Source: Anoplolepis gracilipes (Eukaryota; Arthropoda; Insecta; Hymenoptera; Formicidae). Taken from it: 64,000 nt of DNA. Of the stretch, positions 1-13,104 are shown one piece after another. The DNA is taken from contig NC_132974.1 of NCBI RefSeq assembly GCF_047496725.1, forward strand, positions 851,001-915,000. Reading direction: 5' to 3'. Under the pieces are notes generated by a model that was given only the letters and a program-made list of their open reading frames with translations, had not been told where the DNA came from and did not search any database. Positions within the stretch are counted from its first letter, which is position 1; each line of letters opens with the position of its first letter. The translations under genes and the position numbers were made by a program.

Positions 1-843
1 TCTCTCCTCTTTGGCTCTTCCCTGTGTGAATTCTCTTCCGTTTATCTCCCCCCGTTCGTCGCTCCGACTGAGTACCTCTTCCACAGTTTCAAACTGCGAC
101 CCTGAGGGCTGTGAAATTGAAATATGAATGCTAATGGGGTTACTCGCCTCGACGTCATATAATATTACTGATTGTCGGGCAGATATAAGTCTTTTTATAT
201 TATCCTCGCTACATATTTTCCGCGTTCGTCCTTTATTATATCTTCATTCATTCCAGAAACACCTTAGACTTGGACGATCGGTTCTTGCCAAGTTTCATTA
301 ATCTTTTCCTTCTTTTGTTTCACTTAACGCGTTAATTGAAGTAATAATAAATGCTAAAGAGCTAGGATTACGCGTGTACAACCCCCTTTTAAAGCTCGCT
401 ACCTCCTTTGTTCTATCAAGATGTTTCACCGCATGTATACCGTATTGATCGACAGTCCGATCTCTCGACGCGAAGACGTCTATCGCCTTCTTTTTAACGG
501 AAAGGGAGTTGCGAGCCATCGAACAAATTGACGCCGTACTTACCAAGTTCCGAGGAGCGAAGAATTACGTTCCCATCGATCCGCTTTTTCGCGTCACTTT
601 GAATTTATACCTCCTCTCCACAGCAACGTGAAGAGCAGGCTGCACGATAAAACTTCTATTCCGCTCGGCGGCTCGTTACCCCAACTGCATTTTCATGTCC
701 TTCCGTGCTCCTCCCGCCTTCATCCTCTACCGTGCAATCCGATCTCGTGATTGGATCGACGAGGAAGAACGGTGCTTGCGGAAAAGAGGCAAACCATCGT
801 CAGAGAGGCTAGAAAAAGAGAAAAAAGAAGATTGAGAAAAAGC

Positions 844-885
<42 letters not shown>

Positions 886-932
886 GGTTATATATGACTG
901 TACAGGGAGAAAAAGAGTCGAGAGACTGGAAA

Positions 933-971
<39 letters not shown>

Positions 972-3900
972 GGCGTCTCAATTCGAAAACCAGCGACAGC
1001 CGGAGAGAATGCGAGTCGTTATTATTCACGTACCAGTAAAGTCCTCTTCTTTCATTCTTGGGAGTTTTACCTTCCTCTTCCCATCTCGTTTCTCTCTCAC
1101 TCTTTTTTTCTAGCGCGAGATGCGCTTTGCTTCTCCGTTTTCAGGATTTTTCACGACCCGAGAGATATTTACTCTGTGCGTTGCGGAATACCTCGGAGCT
1201 TTTCGAGGATGCGGAAAAGAAGCTACGATGCTTATAGGTCGACGTCTCGACGTTAACATCGTCATCGTCATCGCGATAAGAGGGGAAAAAAGAAAGGGGG
1301 GGACCGAATTTCTACGAGTTACTCGACAATCTTTTTTCGCCACCCTTCTTCTCATCGAGGTGTCGACTTGTAACGAATTCATAAAACACGGTAAAGCGGC
1401 TGTTTCTTGTATAAAAAAAAAAAAAAAAAAAAAAAAAAAGAGAGGCAACCGCGAAATATTTTTTTATCGCGCCGATACAGACCGAGAAGGGAGGAGAAGG
1501 CTTTCTTAATTTGCCTTCAACGTTAAGCGCGAGCTTAATTGAATTGCACGATACTTACGCGTCGTTTCGCCATCAGCCCCTACGGTAAATTATCGCGAAA
1601 GCTGGTAATCTCGATAGCGACGAGGAAGATACCCAAAGAGATCGTAACGATTGATTTCGTTGTAATGTCAAAATAATTTCCGCCAATATTGATCGTGATC
1701 AAAGTCCATTATATTGTATAGTTTTACCCTTGTGTTTTTTTTTTTTTTTTTTTTTTTTTTTTTGTTATTCGCGTATTTATTAATACGTCATTTCTAATGG
1801 GAAAACACGTGTAATTAAACAATTACAAAATATACAGCGATTAAAAGATAGCAATGACAGTCTTCTCGCGAGCACATCTGTATGGTTCAGCAAAGATAAA
1901 GAAAAAGTTTTCCTTTTCCTTTTCCTTTTCTTTCATCGCATACCTACATGTTTTTATAAAAATTAATTATTAATCTTGTACAGTGATTCCTTAAACATTG
2001 GCACAGATGTAACAATATATACACGCGTTTATAGCTTATTTCGGGGATATGATGCCGCTACGATTTGCCGAGCGTTAATTGCGATCAAATATCAATCGAG
2101 AAAAAAAATTGCCTCCCTTCTCTTCTGATGGTATTTCGTAGCCCGGAGGTCACGCAACCGCACCAACGACCCTGATATCTCGAAAACAGGAACGATTTTA
2201 AACGTTTAATCGAAATCGATTTCGTTATTTACTGTGTATAAGCTCTCGCGCTCTGTCGCGATGTTGTGGTGTTAGGGTACACGGTCGCTGTTCCGGGAAT
2301 TGAAAATCGGCTACGAATCGAGACGCCGCGATATCGATTGTTCGTACCCCTACCCCCTCGTACGCTTCCTCCGCTTTTTCCTTGGTTCAGCCATTTTCCG
2401 GCAGTTCGTTCTCCATTGGTCGCGAAGCTCGCGGTCGCGCGCGCGTTACTCTTTTTTCAACTTTTACGCGACCCTCTCGCCTCTCCCCCTTCGTCTCCCT
2501 CGGTCTCTTCCATCCTATCATCCCCTACCCGCCTTTTTAATCCCATCACAGAGTCGAGCGCGCACCAACGAGGCTGTCGCCGGAGGTCGGTAAATTAAAT
2601 CTCGAATAAAGTGCAAATAAACGAGCAAGGGGAGAGAGAGAGGGTGGAAGAGGAGGCGTTACCCGGGTGGTGGTCGAAAGTGTGGTACAAAAAAGCGACA
2701 GGGTGAGAGCGAAAAAAAGCTAGCGAGGAGAAAAGAGAAGAGAAGAGAAGGGTAGTGAGAAAGGGGGAGGAGGGGAACACAGAGAAAGAACGAGCGCGGA
2801 TGCGGGATCGAGAGAGAATATGAAAGAGAAGGAGAGGGAGAGAAAGGGAGAAAGAGAGAGATAAAAGAGCGAACTGACGCGTGAGAGTGTAATTTATTTT
2901 AATTAGAGTGGCTGCATTATGTAAGCGGGTGAAGCGCCGATGAAAGGGTCGAGAGATCCTGACACCGAGCCCCCGACCAACATCCCCTTCCACTAACACT
3001 CTGTCTCTGCTGTCTACCCCCGGGAACAGACTAATTCGTTCTTGCCCAGGGCTGTGACGATGATAGGAGGGGCGTTTCGAAAAACTGCCGTCAAGATTCG
3101 CCATTACTCCTGTATGAATGACAAGTTCAATTTGCAGATGCGCGCTAAAAACGATACATTTTCAAACAAAATTTTACAATGTAACTGTAAAATTTAAAAT
3201 AATTTTCAAACATATTAAAGAACATTAGAGAGATTTGCGAAACGTTAAAAGCTTGCATCAGTTATTTATTTAAAATTTTATTTAGTAATTTTTTTTTTTT
3301 AAATATTTGATTCCGTACCGAATTATCAAGCTATCTGGTAGTTTGTAAAAATAATTTAATCAAGACTGCTGGGTCTGAGAATATTTTAAAGTTTATCCGA
3401 CGCGGGGTGCGCGAAACGCGAGTTACGCTCTTGAATTTCTCACCCCCGTTCTTTAGCGGGCAAAGTAGAGAACTAGCCAACCCTCCTGCTTTACCGACGC
3501 CTCTGATCTCGTTAGGAACGCATTAATTAATTTACAAGATGGCGGCGGTGGCGACGACGACGGTACGAGAGAGCAAGAGCCTCGTCGTACCGCGTGGCGG
3601 CGAGGGAGCAGGGGGTGGTGACTAGAGGTTGGGGCGAGGGTTACTGCACGGCACGTTTTAATTACTAATTGAAACGTTCTGCTACCACCTTCCACCACGC
3701 CGATCCCGTAATTCCGTTTCCACGTCGCTGTCACTTTCACCCTCTCCCTCCCTTTCCTCCCCTTCCCCCCCCCCTTCCACTCTTAACTCAAACGATCTTC
3801 TAGTCCCCACCAAACGGAGCGATTCTCTCTCCGACTCTGTCTTAATATCCTCTCTTCTCTCGGGGATACTTAATATTTTTAAATACTTTGCATACTTTTC

Positions 3901-5092
3901 CTGGTTATACCCTTCCTGTCTTTTTCCACCCTTCGCAGGGAGGGACTCTTCCCGGACTCTCGACACCGGAATTTATGAGACGGTGAATCTGCGGCTTCCG
4001 TGAATTAATTAATTAAAAACATCATGGCACCTTAATAACGCCTCGTCGCGTCCGCTTTTCGGCTTCACTTTATTCTTCCTTCTTTTTATTTCCCCCTTTT
4101 TTTTTTAAGTACCTTTCTCTTTCGCGACGCAATCGTTATGAAAATCGGAGAAGATTGGGGGAAGATTAAATTCGTCATGGGAAATGTGGGAAAAAAAAAA
4201 GCTCGTTTATCTCTTTCTATTTTATTTGCCTATTATACCGATTTTTCAAAATAAATTCTGCAACTACCTAATACAAGACGCTTTGATGAAAATACCGAGC
4301 GATAAAAAATCGCGTAATAAATATACGGGAAGATGTTTAATTATTTCAAGTATCAATTAGCGTAACGAAAGATGCGTGAAATGATAGATTATGTTTGCAA
4401 AAGAGCGACGGTAGCATAAACGCAACACGGCACTTTGTAACACGTCCTAGTTTTACAGTCGATTGGCAACAAAACGTATAACCGTCAGAAAAAAAAAAAA
4501 AAAAAAAAAAGAGACAATGATACACACACACACGCACGCAGACGTATGTGTATATACATATACATATATATAAAATGTTGCGCGTGTCGCGATCGCAATC
4601 AGAGCGCAACGGATCGGCGGTTTTATAGTCATTGCGCGTCTGCAGCGATCGATGACGATTCTGCGAAACGGAATAAAGCGTCTCCCGGTATTTATTACAC
4701 CGGCATAGCACGGTACGTAGGTGCGGTTGGCAGCAATTTTAACAACAGTACCTCAACGGCGAATCGCTTCGTCGCGGTCCTTTACGATCGATTCTCTCCC
4801 GGCTCGTGTGGCTTTCGTTCCGCTTCGCGCGCGCTGATATTTACGCCCGCCGTTTGTAGCACGATATAAGCCCCGGTGTCACAATTTTTAACCAAGAAAT
4901 TAACTCTAGTTTTTCGCTTCCATTCTGCTCGCGTGATTTCCCCCTCGTGATTTATTAACGGGGAGCAGAGAGCTCTTTCATTTTTCAAATTAAACATCTT
5001 TTAGAGCCTCGAACCTTTTTATTTTTGCAGAATATAAAATAAATATTAAAATATATTATATAATAATTTTTTATTGACATTTCATTAGCATG

Positions 5093-5131
<39 letters not shown>

Positions 5132-6099
5132 TTGTACGAGGTGCTTCGATATATACACGCGTAAGATCGCGTATCATGACTATTCTTGCGCACTTTTACG
5201 ACTCGTGGCGCGCTTAACGGCCGACTAAGCTTTTTAATAATTCGTCGACCGGTAATTACTCCGTAATTTAATGAGGCAGCCGTAAAATGCCGTTCGTAGT
5301 AAGCAGTCGACGCAAAGATCGACCGCCGTGTAATTACGTCTCTGTGTATATTTCACAATATAATCGGCCGACTGTGCTGCGTACTGTATGCAACGCGTTT
5401 TCTACAGCGCTGTAAAAAGCTTTTTCCGCAATGGAACGGCGATGGGAACAAAAGGGAGGAGAGAGAGAGAGAGATGTACGAAAGAGAAAAAAGCAGAAGC
5501 GGAAGAGCGACGACGAGGAGAGAGAGCGGCCGCGAAAGCGTGGATTTGTTATTAAAAACGTCCCGCTGGAAATAACGGACGGCGCGCGATGGATGCAGTT
5601 TGCAAACGAGAACGCGAGATACATAGCGAAGGATCATTATTTTATTCCAACATAACGTCCGTTACATAACGTGCGCGATACGCAAATTCGCAGACAAAAA
5701 AACTAAAAAAAATTGCGAACACCCGCCGTGCTTCTTGTTAGAAATTCACGCAACGAAATAAATACGTATAGAACACGGACTACTGTACCGTATAATTTTT
5801 ATTCTGCGTATTTTCAAGAAGAAATTTGGTATACTATTACAACACACACATACACACACACACACACACACACTTCTACAATTCCGATTGACTGTATTCT
5901 GCTCGGACTTTTTGGTCTTAATCACCATATGCGCACGTGCTTACTTTTTGGCGAACGTTCAAGAGGACGACGCGTCGCGGGATAATGTTTAACTCACTAA
6001 TGTAGGAAGCCAATGAGGTTGCGCGTTCACGTCTTTCCGGTGGAAGATACTACCGCTATAAATCAGACGGTCGATCGGCGACGGGTGGCCAACCGGTCC

Positions 6100-6102
<3 letters not shown>

Positions 6103-6179
<77 letters not shown>
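6103..6179. repeat. (CT)n microsatellite, 77 bp
   Basis: An uninterrupted TC dinucleotide run, one of the longest pure microsatellites in the window. Flanking DNA is non-coding. Confidence 0.97.
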
Positions 6180-6181
<2 letters not shown>

Positions 6182-6507
6182 TACTTCCCCATCTTCCGCT
6201 CTTCCGTCTCGCTTCCTGCCGGCAGTGAGGCTCGACGACGTCCATTAACTCTCTTTTTTGCGATGCGTAATGACCTTAAAGCGCCCATGGTTTACGAAGC
6301 CATTCGTTAAGGGCCCCTCCGCGCCGCGTTGGTAATCGCGCGAGAATGCACCTCCGCGGGCATTGTTGCGTACGACCTTTTTTTTTTGTTCTTTTTTTTT
6401 TTCTTCTCTCCTCTCACCGGCTTACCTCGACGGGCATCTGCTCGCGCCCCTCTTTTCCTTCTCGACTTTTTCTCGTCGTCCTTATTGCGACGTGCAAAAG
6501 GTGAGAA

Positions 6508-6527
6508 CGCGCGCGCGCGCGCGCGCG
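6508..6527. repeat. (CG)n tract, potential Z-DNA
   Basis: A pure alternating CG run of 20 bp. Such tracts are scarce in genomes with CpG depletion, so its survival suggests weak depletion here. Similar tracts occur at 31713-31734 and 59194-59210. Confidence 0.95.
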
Positions 6528-6724
6528 TGAGAAGGAGAGAGGAGACGAGACCGGTCGGTAGAAGGGTGAGATAATAGGAGAGAAGCTCCGGTGTACCGCC
6601 GAGCGTGCGCGCGAAATAAAGCGACGATCGGGATGCACCATGGGCTTTTCAATTACCCGTAGCTCCTCCTCTCACCGCGCTTGTCCTCGTCCCCTTGCTT
6701 CGTCGACTACTTTGCTTCCTCCAA

Positions 6725-6759
<35 letters not shown>

Positions 6760-6940
6760 CGGAGCGATAAAAATGTTTCTTCTCGTTCTCTTCTCCTCCC
6801 TCGTGGATAACGCGCAGGCACTTTATGGCGTAGGCTATTCTGTTTGCCCCTTATTTCTCCGACCTGCTCTCACCTCCTCGATTTCTCTGTCTTTTATCCC
6901 CTTGCATCATCCTTTGTGTGTCGTCTCGGCCTCAGCGGTA

Positions 6941-6971
<31 letters not shown>

Positions 6972-7563
6972 AGGAAGCTACTGCTTCGTAAAAGACCACT
7001 TACGTGTTCCAGCCATCGGTGCTCGGGACTCGGTAGTTTCGTCGTCGACAACGCCCGCGCACGAACGAGCGCATCATCGGCGTTTTCCCCACTGAAAAAT
7101 CACGCGCGCAATCAGGTCGAGTAGGTATTCACGCGGCGCTATGGCCTTGGCGGTTCGCGTCAGAACCATGTTCGTAATTAAAAACGTAATTAAAAGCAGT
7201 AATTACGAGAAGCGTGACGGTCGATCGATCGATCGTAAGGACGGGGAGCGTTGCTCGAGGGCGGTTGGCTCGTATGAAAATTTAATGAAAATTGAGCCTC
7301 GAGGCTTCGATCGGGCTGAGGTAGAGGTAGAGGGGGAGGGGGGGGGAGAAAACAACAATTTTTCAAAAATGTCATTTTTTTTTCAAGTTATATATTCATT
7401 AAAAAACGGAAATTGCCTCTGTCTTTTTTCGTTTTTTTTTTTTTTTTTTTTTTCTCGCAGTTTTTATCGCGCGAACTAAATTTGGACGAAAACGCGTTCG
7501 TAACCGCCGGTTCGTTGGCGCGATAACGATAACTGTTGCACTATCGATCACGTGATGGAAATG

Positions 7564-7565
<2 letters not shown>

Positions 7566-7595
<30 letters not shown>
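7566..7595. repeat. (TA)n microsatellite
   Basis: A pure TA dinucleotide run of 30 bp. Confidence 0.95.
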
Positions 7596-7602
<7 letters not shown>

Positions 7603-7811
7603 ATGCGAAAGAAAGAACGAACCAGCGACGAGATGGTGTGTATACGCGGGAGCCATGGGACGCGCGTTGCCGCATAAAATTGCAGAGCCCAGCAGCGCGG
7701 CGCCGCCGAGCCGAGATAGCTGCAAACAGACGCGAGTTAATTTAAAAATGCAAATTCCACCACGGGACTCTCTGCCGCTCCGGGGGCAGACACGGGAAAA
7801 AAAAGGAGAAC

Positions 7812-7814
<3 letters not shown>

Positions 7815-7861
<47 letters not shown>
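7815..7861. repeat. (AG)n microsatellite
   Basis: A pure AG dinucleotide run of about 47 bp. Confidence 0.97.
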
Positions 7862-7863
<2 letters not shown>

Positions 7864-8278
7864 CCAAGGGGAAAAAGCACAGCGCGAGAGTATACAACGC
7901 GAGTAACGCGCCGAGAGAAAGGGAACTTTACTATTTACGGCAGTGTCATAAATCATAGCGTTGTGAATGTCTGGTACGATTCGCGGCGTTGCGTGTGAGC
8001 TTTATTTATATGTCGTTCAATTTGAGTAAGTCCGATTGCGAGAGAACGCGTTCTTCCGTCGAAAATTTCACGGGGATAATCCGCACGCAGAATTACGGCA
8101 AGCAGTAGCCTCTGTAATGAATAAATTTTCTATCGCAAAGCGAGGGACTGTATTTATTATGAAAATATACTCCAAGTGCTGTTTAAGTAGAATCCTTTAT
8201 CTGAAATTTTTATGAGATCCGATTTTTATATGTAGGAGATGCAGAACTTACTTGCTTGTTTTCCGTCGAGCAGGTATA

Positions 8279-8460
8279 TCCTGATAACAGGGTGTATATT
8301 CCTTGGAAAAACATGGAAAACCTGGAAAATTCTTTAAAAGAGATTTCTTTGGTACTAGAAAAATCAGGGAATTCTCATGGAATTTTATGAGATTCAGAGA
8401 ATTTAAAAAAAAATATTTCTTTGATAATATTGCGCTCGTGTTGTAAACAAGTCAGCAAGC
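8279..8460. repeat. Degenerate TGGAAAA-rich repeat beside the PHD relic
   Basis: TGGAAAA occurs three times within 8304-8330, followed by related GAAAAATCAGGGAATTC and CATGGAATTTTATGAG segments. The pattern looks like a decayed short tandem or mobile-element flank, directly upstream of the zinc-finger relic. Confidence 0.4.
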
Positions 8461-8528
8461 CAAGCAAATTATGCATTTTTAAAATAATATATTATAAATA
8501 TATTTGTTATTAAAAGAAAAATAACACT

Positions 8529-8771
8529 ATGGATGGAAGGAGGACTTGTGGGGGATGTGGTACGGTGGTAGGGAAGCCAATAATCTGCAGTAAATGCAGC
8601 GCTGCATCGCATCCGAGCTGCATTTCTCGCACGGGTCATCCGCATCAGGGGGGGGGGGACAGATTTTTTTGGTGTGGTGGTGCTGAGAACTCGAAACATC
8701 CCTGGCAGATGGGTAGGGTTATCAGGTCACGTTTTACAAGATTAAGTAGAGTCCTGGATAAGACTGGATGA
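8529..8771 (+). pseudogene. Relic of a PHD-like zinc-finger ORF, probably from a mobile element
   Basis: This isolated 80-codon frame has the spacing C7-x2-C10-x9-C20-x2-C23-x4-H28-x2-C31, then FFWC49, which follows a PHD-finger pattern up to the last cysteine pair. The expected final C-x2-C is broken: after WCGG the reading loses similarity, just downstream of an 11-G run at 8648-8658 that could hide a frameshift. No splice signals or flanking exons support a host gene. PHD fingers occur in ORF1-like proteins of some retroelements, so a retroelement fragment is my inference. A chromatin-protein pseudogene is the alternative. Confidence 0.45.
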
Positions 8772-11700
8772 GAGAAAGATCGGTTCGGTTGAAACGTGCG
8801 TGGTGGGTATCTACCGCGACGATGATAAAAATTCGCGCGTGTACTAATTGCTATTGTGACGAACGCATCGATTTGATCCAGTGACATGTACGCGGTAGAT
8901 TGTGCGAACCGATTACCATCGTCCCGTCTGACGGAGTCATAAAAAATTCCATGCATCCGCGATGCAAGCTGCGCGATATATATAGTCGCTGAATATTGTG
9001 CCGAAATTGCGCGAGCTTGCAGTCCAGATCCTGTCATGAATCTTGCCACCGATAGCTCGCAGACGCGATTTCGTTCGGCAATTAAATTAATCGGCCGATG
9101 CGCAGAAACGAAAATCGCGATCAAACCATTGAATACTCGGACCCTTTTTTCTATGTTCTCAAGCGAGTTTGACCGCGAGACCGCGAAACAAGTGGCAGGC
9201 AATATGTTTATCTATATTGAATAGTCAAACTTGATATTGTCATAACATATACAAAATACCTTTAGCGTAAAGGAAAAGAAAAAGTCGAAAAGTTTCGTTA
9301 GCAATACAAATATCTCGTACGGCCAATTCGGGCGACGTAAATCTTAAAGTTGATGATATACAAGGAGTCTTGTCTTCTGTTTCTGACGTGCTCGACATTC
9401 GGAGATTTACCGACATGAAATGCATTAATCGAACATCTCTCGTTGCGGCGTAAAGTCCCGCAATGTCCATCAACCATGGGTATTTGCCGCTGTCGACGAT
9501 ATCGCGTCGCTTTCGCGCGGAATCCCAATTTCTCCGTGTTACTCGTCCCGGCGCGTTCCTTCGAGAACGACGACGACGATGATGACAACGACGCTGCTGA
9601 GAGCCACTGGGTGCAATCTTGTACCAGCTGGGGTTTGCGGGGTCTTGAGAGACGCGACTCTGGCTCGTAACCTTCTCTCTCTCTCTCTCGAAGTCCTAGC
9701 CACGATGACGAGGATGGAGTGAGGAATAGGGAAACAGGCACCACAGGCAGGCAGGATGCGAGGATGGTTGGTCGGTAGGGTGAGAGCGCGCGAGTAAGTA
9801 GCGGCAGTAAGGGGATGAGAGAGAGAGAAAGAGAGAGAGAGAAAAGAGAAGAGGAGCGAAGGAGCCGGAGAGAGAAGGTGAGTGGGTGGGTGGTCGGTCG
9901 GTCGGTCGGTGGCTTGGGATATATCCGTAAGGTTAGGGTGGTTGAGTCGAGACGAGGCGCCGTGGCGAAGGAGTCGCTCACTCACTTACCACCCTCATGG
10001 CTGCGACCGCCAACCCCAATACTATGCACACGGCCAAAGCCGTCTCCCCTTTCCATCGCCCCCCTCCCCCCTTCTTCCCGTTCCTCCCGTTCACGTCTCA
10101 CCCTCGAAAGAGCCACCCCTGACTGTACTTCGGTGCCTGCTGTTGCTTGCCAAGTTGCTTGCCTGCCTCTGCCTGCTTGCGGACCAAGTCGTCCCTAACA
10201 CTACAAAGTCTATATATCTACGGTATACCCGCAGCTCCTCCTACATTCCATTGCCTCTCCCTCCTTTTCCTCGTCCTCCCCAGGGGTACCAACCCCCATA
10301 TTGATCGTGGCACGAATCCTCTTTGTGGGAGAAGGTGGTATGGATAGCAGACGGGAGAGGTGTAAGTAAACTTACGTGAATGGAAGGCGGGCCGCGTGTG
10401 TATCATTTCTTCGCGGAGATATATATACTCACATCGTATATGTGTACGATGTACATATATAAATATATATGTGTACCGTATACGCGCATACACTAGCGCA
10501 ACACGAGCTAGACAGTACAGAAACGGGAAACGACATTGCGAGCTATCGGCGTCGAGACGCGGAGAAGGAGAAAAAGGATGCGCTTACCTCTTCGAAAGAC
10601 GAGACTTCCGGGTACATATTACTACTAGCGGTATCGACTGCGGCCAAGAGGTGGTGTACATTTTCGCATGATTTTCCTAGGAACTGAATCGCGCCGCGAT
10701 TTCCTTCCGCGGAAATTTTTCATCGCGATAGTTAATAATCCATATCTATTAGAATCGTTCGTTTTACAATAATAATAATATAACAAACACATATTTAATT
10801 TATTTTATTATTTAAATATATTTTATAGCACATATTTAGAAATTTTCTACATACATTTTTTTTCTAGAAAAAGATGAATAGAAAAAAAATGTCAAGCCCA
10901 CGATTCATTTAGACATGCGACACAATTCAAAGACAGACATTGCGATATACATACAAAGTTCTTTACGTTAAAAATTGCCGAGAAGGGAAATGCAATGTTA
11001 TTTTTGTACCTGTAAAATCGAAAAATATTTCGGATTACTTTGACGTTTCTTACTTTCTAGGATTATCTTAAAAGCGACGCGACAATTGTCTCGTCTGCCT
11101 CAGTGGATTCCAGCTGGATAAGCTGACCGACTATTTTCAGATAACGAGAAGACTACTCTTTTTCCGCAAGAAATCGAAAGAAAAAGATCTTTCTTCTTCT
11201 TCATCTTTTTCTTCTTCTTCTTCTTCTTCTTCTCTCTGTCTCTCTTCTCTTCGGAGTTCTTTCGCCAGGAAAACTCGAAAGAGGCACGTAATACGGCTCC
11301 TGGGGAATCTTTTTCTTCCGAGAACCTTTCATGACGTGAACAGAGCGCGTGTTTGCGGGACTCACCCCCTCCTCCTGTTCACCCTCCGGCTTTTGTCTTC
11401 CCGTCACTATATCGTCGTCGCGAACGGAAGAACACGATTGCCTGATTTTTCCACGTCGCGGGATTTCATATTCGTTCTCTCGAGCGATATCTCGACGTTG
11501 TTTGACAAGACCGCGCGTACGATACCGCGCGGAATGTAATTTCGTACGTTAATCGCCTGGAGATACTCGCGAGCGTATTCGTATCTCTCTCTCTCTTTTT
11601 CTCTTTCAAGGTGCCATTTTTTATTTCTTTCGGCTCGAAGCGTCTTCGACGTCTTCTCGACCGCGAGAGGGGGATGATACCGAGGCGTCAAAGTAATGGA

Positions 11701-12854
11701 CTGAAAGGGCGGGAGAAGCAACGGCAACGCGATAGTAGCGAATGAGAAACGAAGGGTAATTGAGAAGAGGAGATTTACTTCGACACCGACTGCCAGGGGA
11801 CGCGATGGGGTGCTTTACGGGTCTGCGAGATGGGGGCGCGCAGTTATCGGAGACAGGGTACAAGGGCTCTGTCACATTTATATAAGTGTATGCATATATA
11901 TATGTACATGCACACAGAGGTATGCGGATAGTGCGCGATGTTCTGTCGACGGCGAAACTGCCGCCCGTAAAACTTCTCGTCGTGCTATCTCGGACTTTGA
12001 GGGCTTTTCTCGATTGACGAGCCCTTGAGCGATTTTTGCATTTTCGAAAAATGCATCTTTCCGAATTTTATGAAAATTATCGGTCGACGATTTTCCTTTT
12101 ATTTTACTTTATTATGCTGAAAACTAAAGATCTAGATAAAATATTAATAAACAATGTACACGTATATAACAACAATAATAATAATAATTTTATTTAAACG
12201 TTCGTAAAGAATTATAAATTTTATAAGTCAAATATAGTCCATCTGATTTTTATTTCATATTTGTATTAAAAATATTTCCACAATAAAACTTCAAGTAAAG
12301 TCTCTTTTTTAATTAGAATCCCTCTATTGGAGAAAAAATATCTTATTTCAACAGAGTATACAATTATATTGAAAAGATGGAATGAAATAGAAAAGAAGTA
12401 AAATTAAATGCGTAAAGAGCTCCAGACACCTAGTATATTCACCAACTTTCGCAAACGGAAATGCCAATGTTTTTCTCGCTACTCGTGCATAATAAGATAG
12501 AAAAAAAAAGAAGCAGAACTCTATTCGAACGAGATCCGTCCTATTATTCTTTGTTCATTTCGGAGCGAATGGAGGTCGAACGGGCCGAGGGATAAGTAAT
12601 TCCGTCGATACCTCTTCCACCCATCGGACGGGAAAGTCGTTTTATTTAATCGCGAAAGAGGAAGGAAGGAATTTAGTCGTTCTACCCTCCATCCGTCGAC
12701 CTTCCCCCTCGGCCGCAAGAAGTCGTTCGTTCCCGATACGATTTCCGTGGAAATCTATCGAGGAAGTGGAATCACACGGCCCGCAAAAAAAATCTTGGAC
12801 GAATAAATCCTGCAAATCTTCGTAATCGGATTAATTGCGCGAGATGAGAGCGGA

Positions 12855-12896
<42 letters not shown>

Positions 12897-12984
12897 GATA
12901 AGAGATTTTATGAAAATCGCAACGCGTTCTTGTCGAATGGCTTTGTTAAAGACTCCGCTGAATATTGATTGATCTGTGTTGCAG
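8772..12984. other. Non-coding, probable groucho intron
   Basis: No exon recognised. It includes the GA/CT-rich and CpG-rich region at about 9650-10330, (GGTC)n around 9893-9910, (TTC)n at 11190-11233 and (CT)n at 12859-12893. The DNA from about 10730-11000 and 12040-12470 is plain AT-rich. The sequence ends at the acceptor of the first visible groucho exon. Confidence 0.55.
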
Positions 12985-13104
12985 AGAAACTCTATATCGC
13001 CAGCTGAACGAGAGAAATACAGGCCACGCAGTACCCCCGATCCTCAGCATGAACATATTTTAGGAAAGAAGATGAAGAAGGAGCACGACAAGGACATAGG
13101 CCAT
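12985..13104 (+). CDS. gro: gro exon: CcN region, basic stretch
   Basis: The acceptor is TTGCAG and the donor CAT|GTAAGT. The exon is 120 nt, phase 0 at both ends, 40 codons. It begins RNSISPAEREKYRPRS and ends with the lysine-rich KKMKKEHDKDIGH, matching the part of Groucho/TLE just before the SDGEKSDQDLVVD casein-kinase-2 motif. Because it starts in phase 0 without an initiator, an upstream exon must exist. Confidence 0.93.

Larger units (their letters stand above)
1..8278. other. Non-coding stretch upstream of groucho exons
   Basis: No recognisable exon. It contains many simple repeats: (GA)n at 847-881 and 936-969, A27 at 1413-1439, T29 at 1735-1763, a purine-rich block at about 2625-2870, A22 at 4489-4510, (TG)n at 5101-5127, (AC)n at 5842-5873, (CT)n at 6103-6179 and (TA)n at 7566-7595. 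GC-rich patches at about 2240-2590 and 3440-3680 interrupt the AT-rich background. Most likely a groucho intron or 5' flank. Confidence 0.6.

Noticed and set aside
10449..10485. Palindrome-like GTACATATAT ... ATATGTGTAC
   Set aside because: Pairing is mostly TA dinucleotides; mismatches accumulate outside the repeat, so no real stem.
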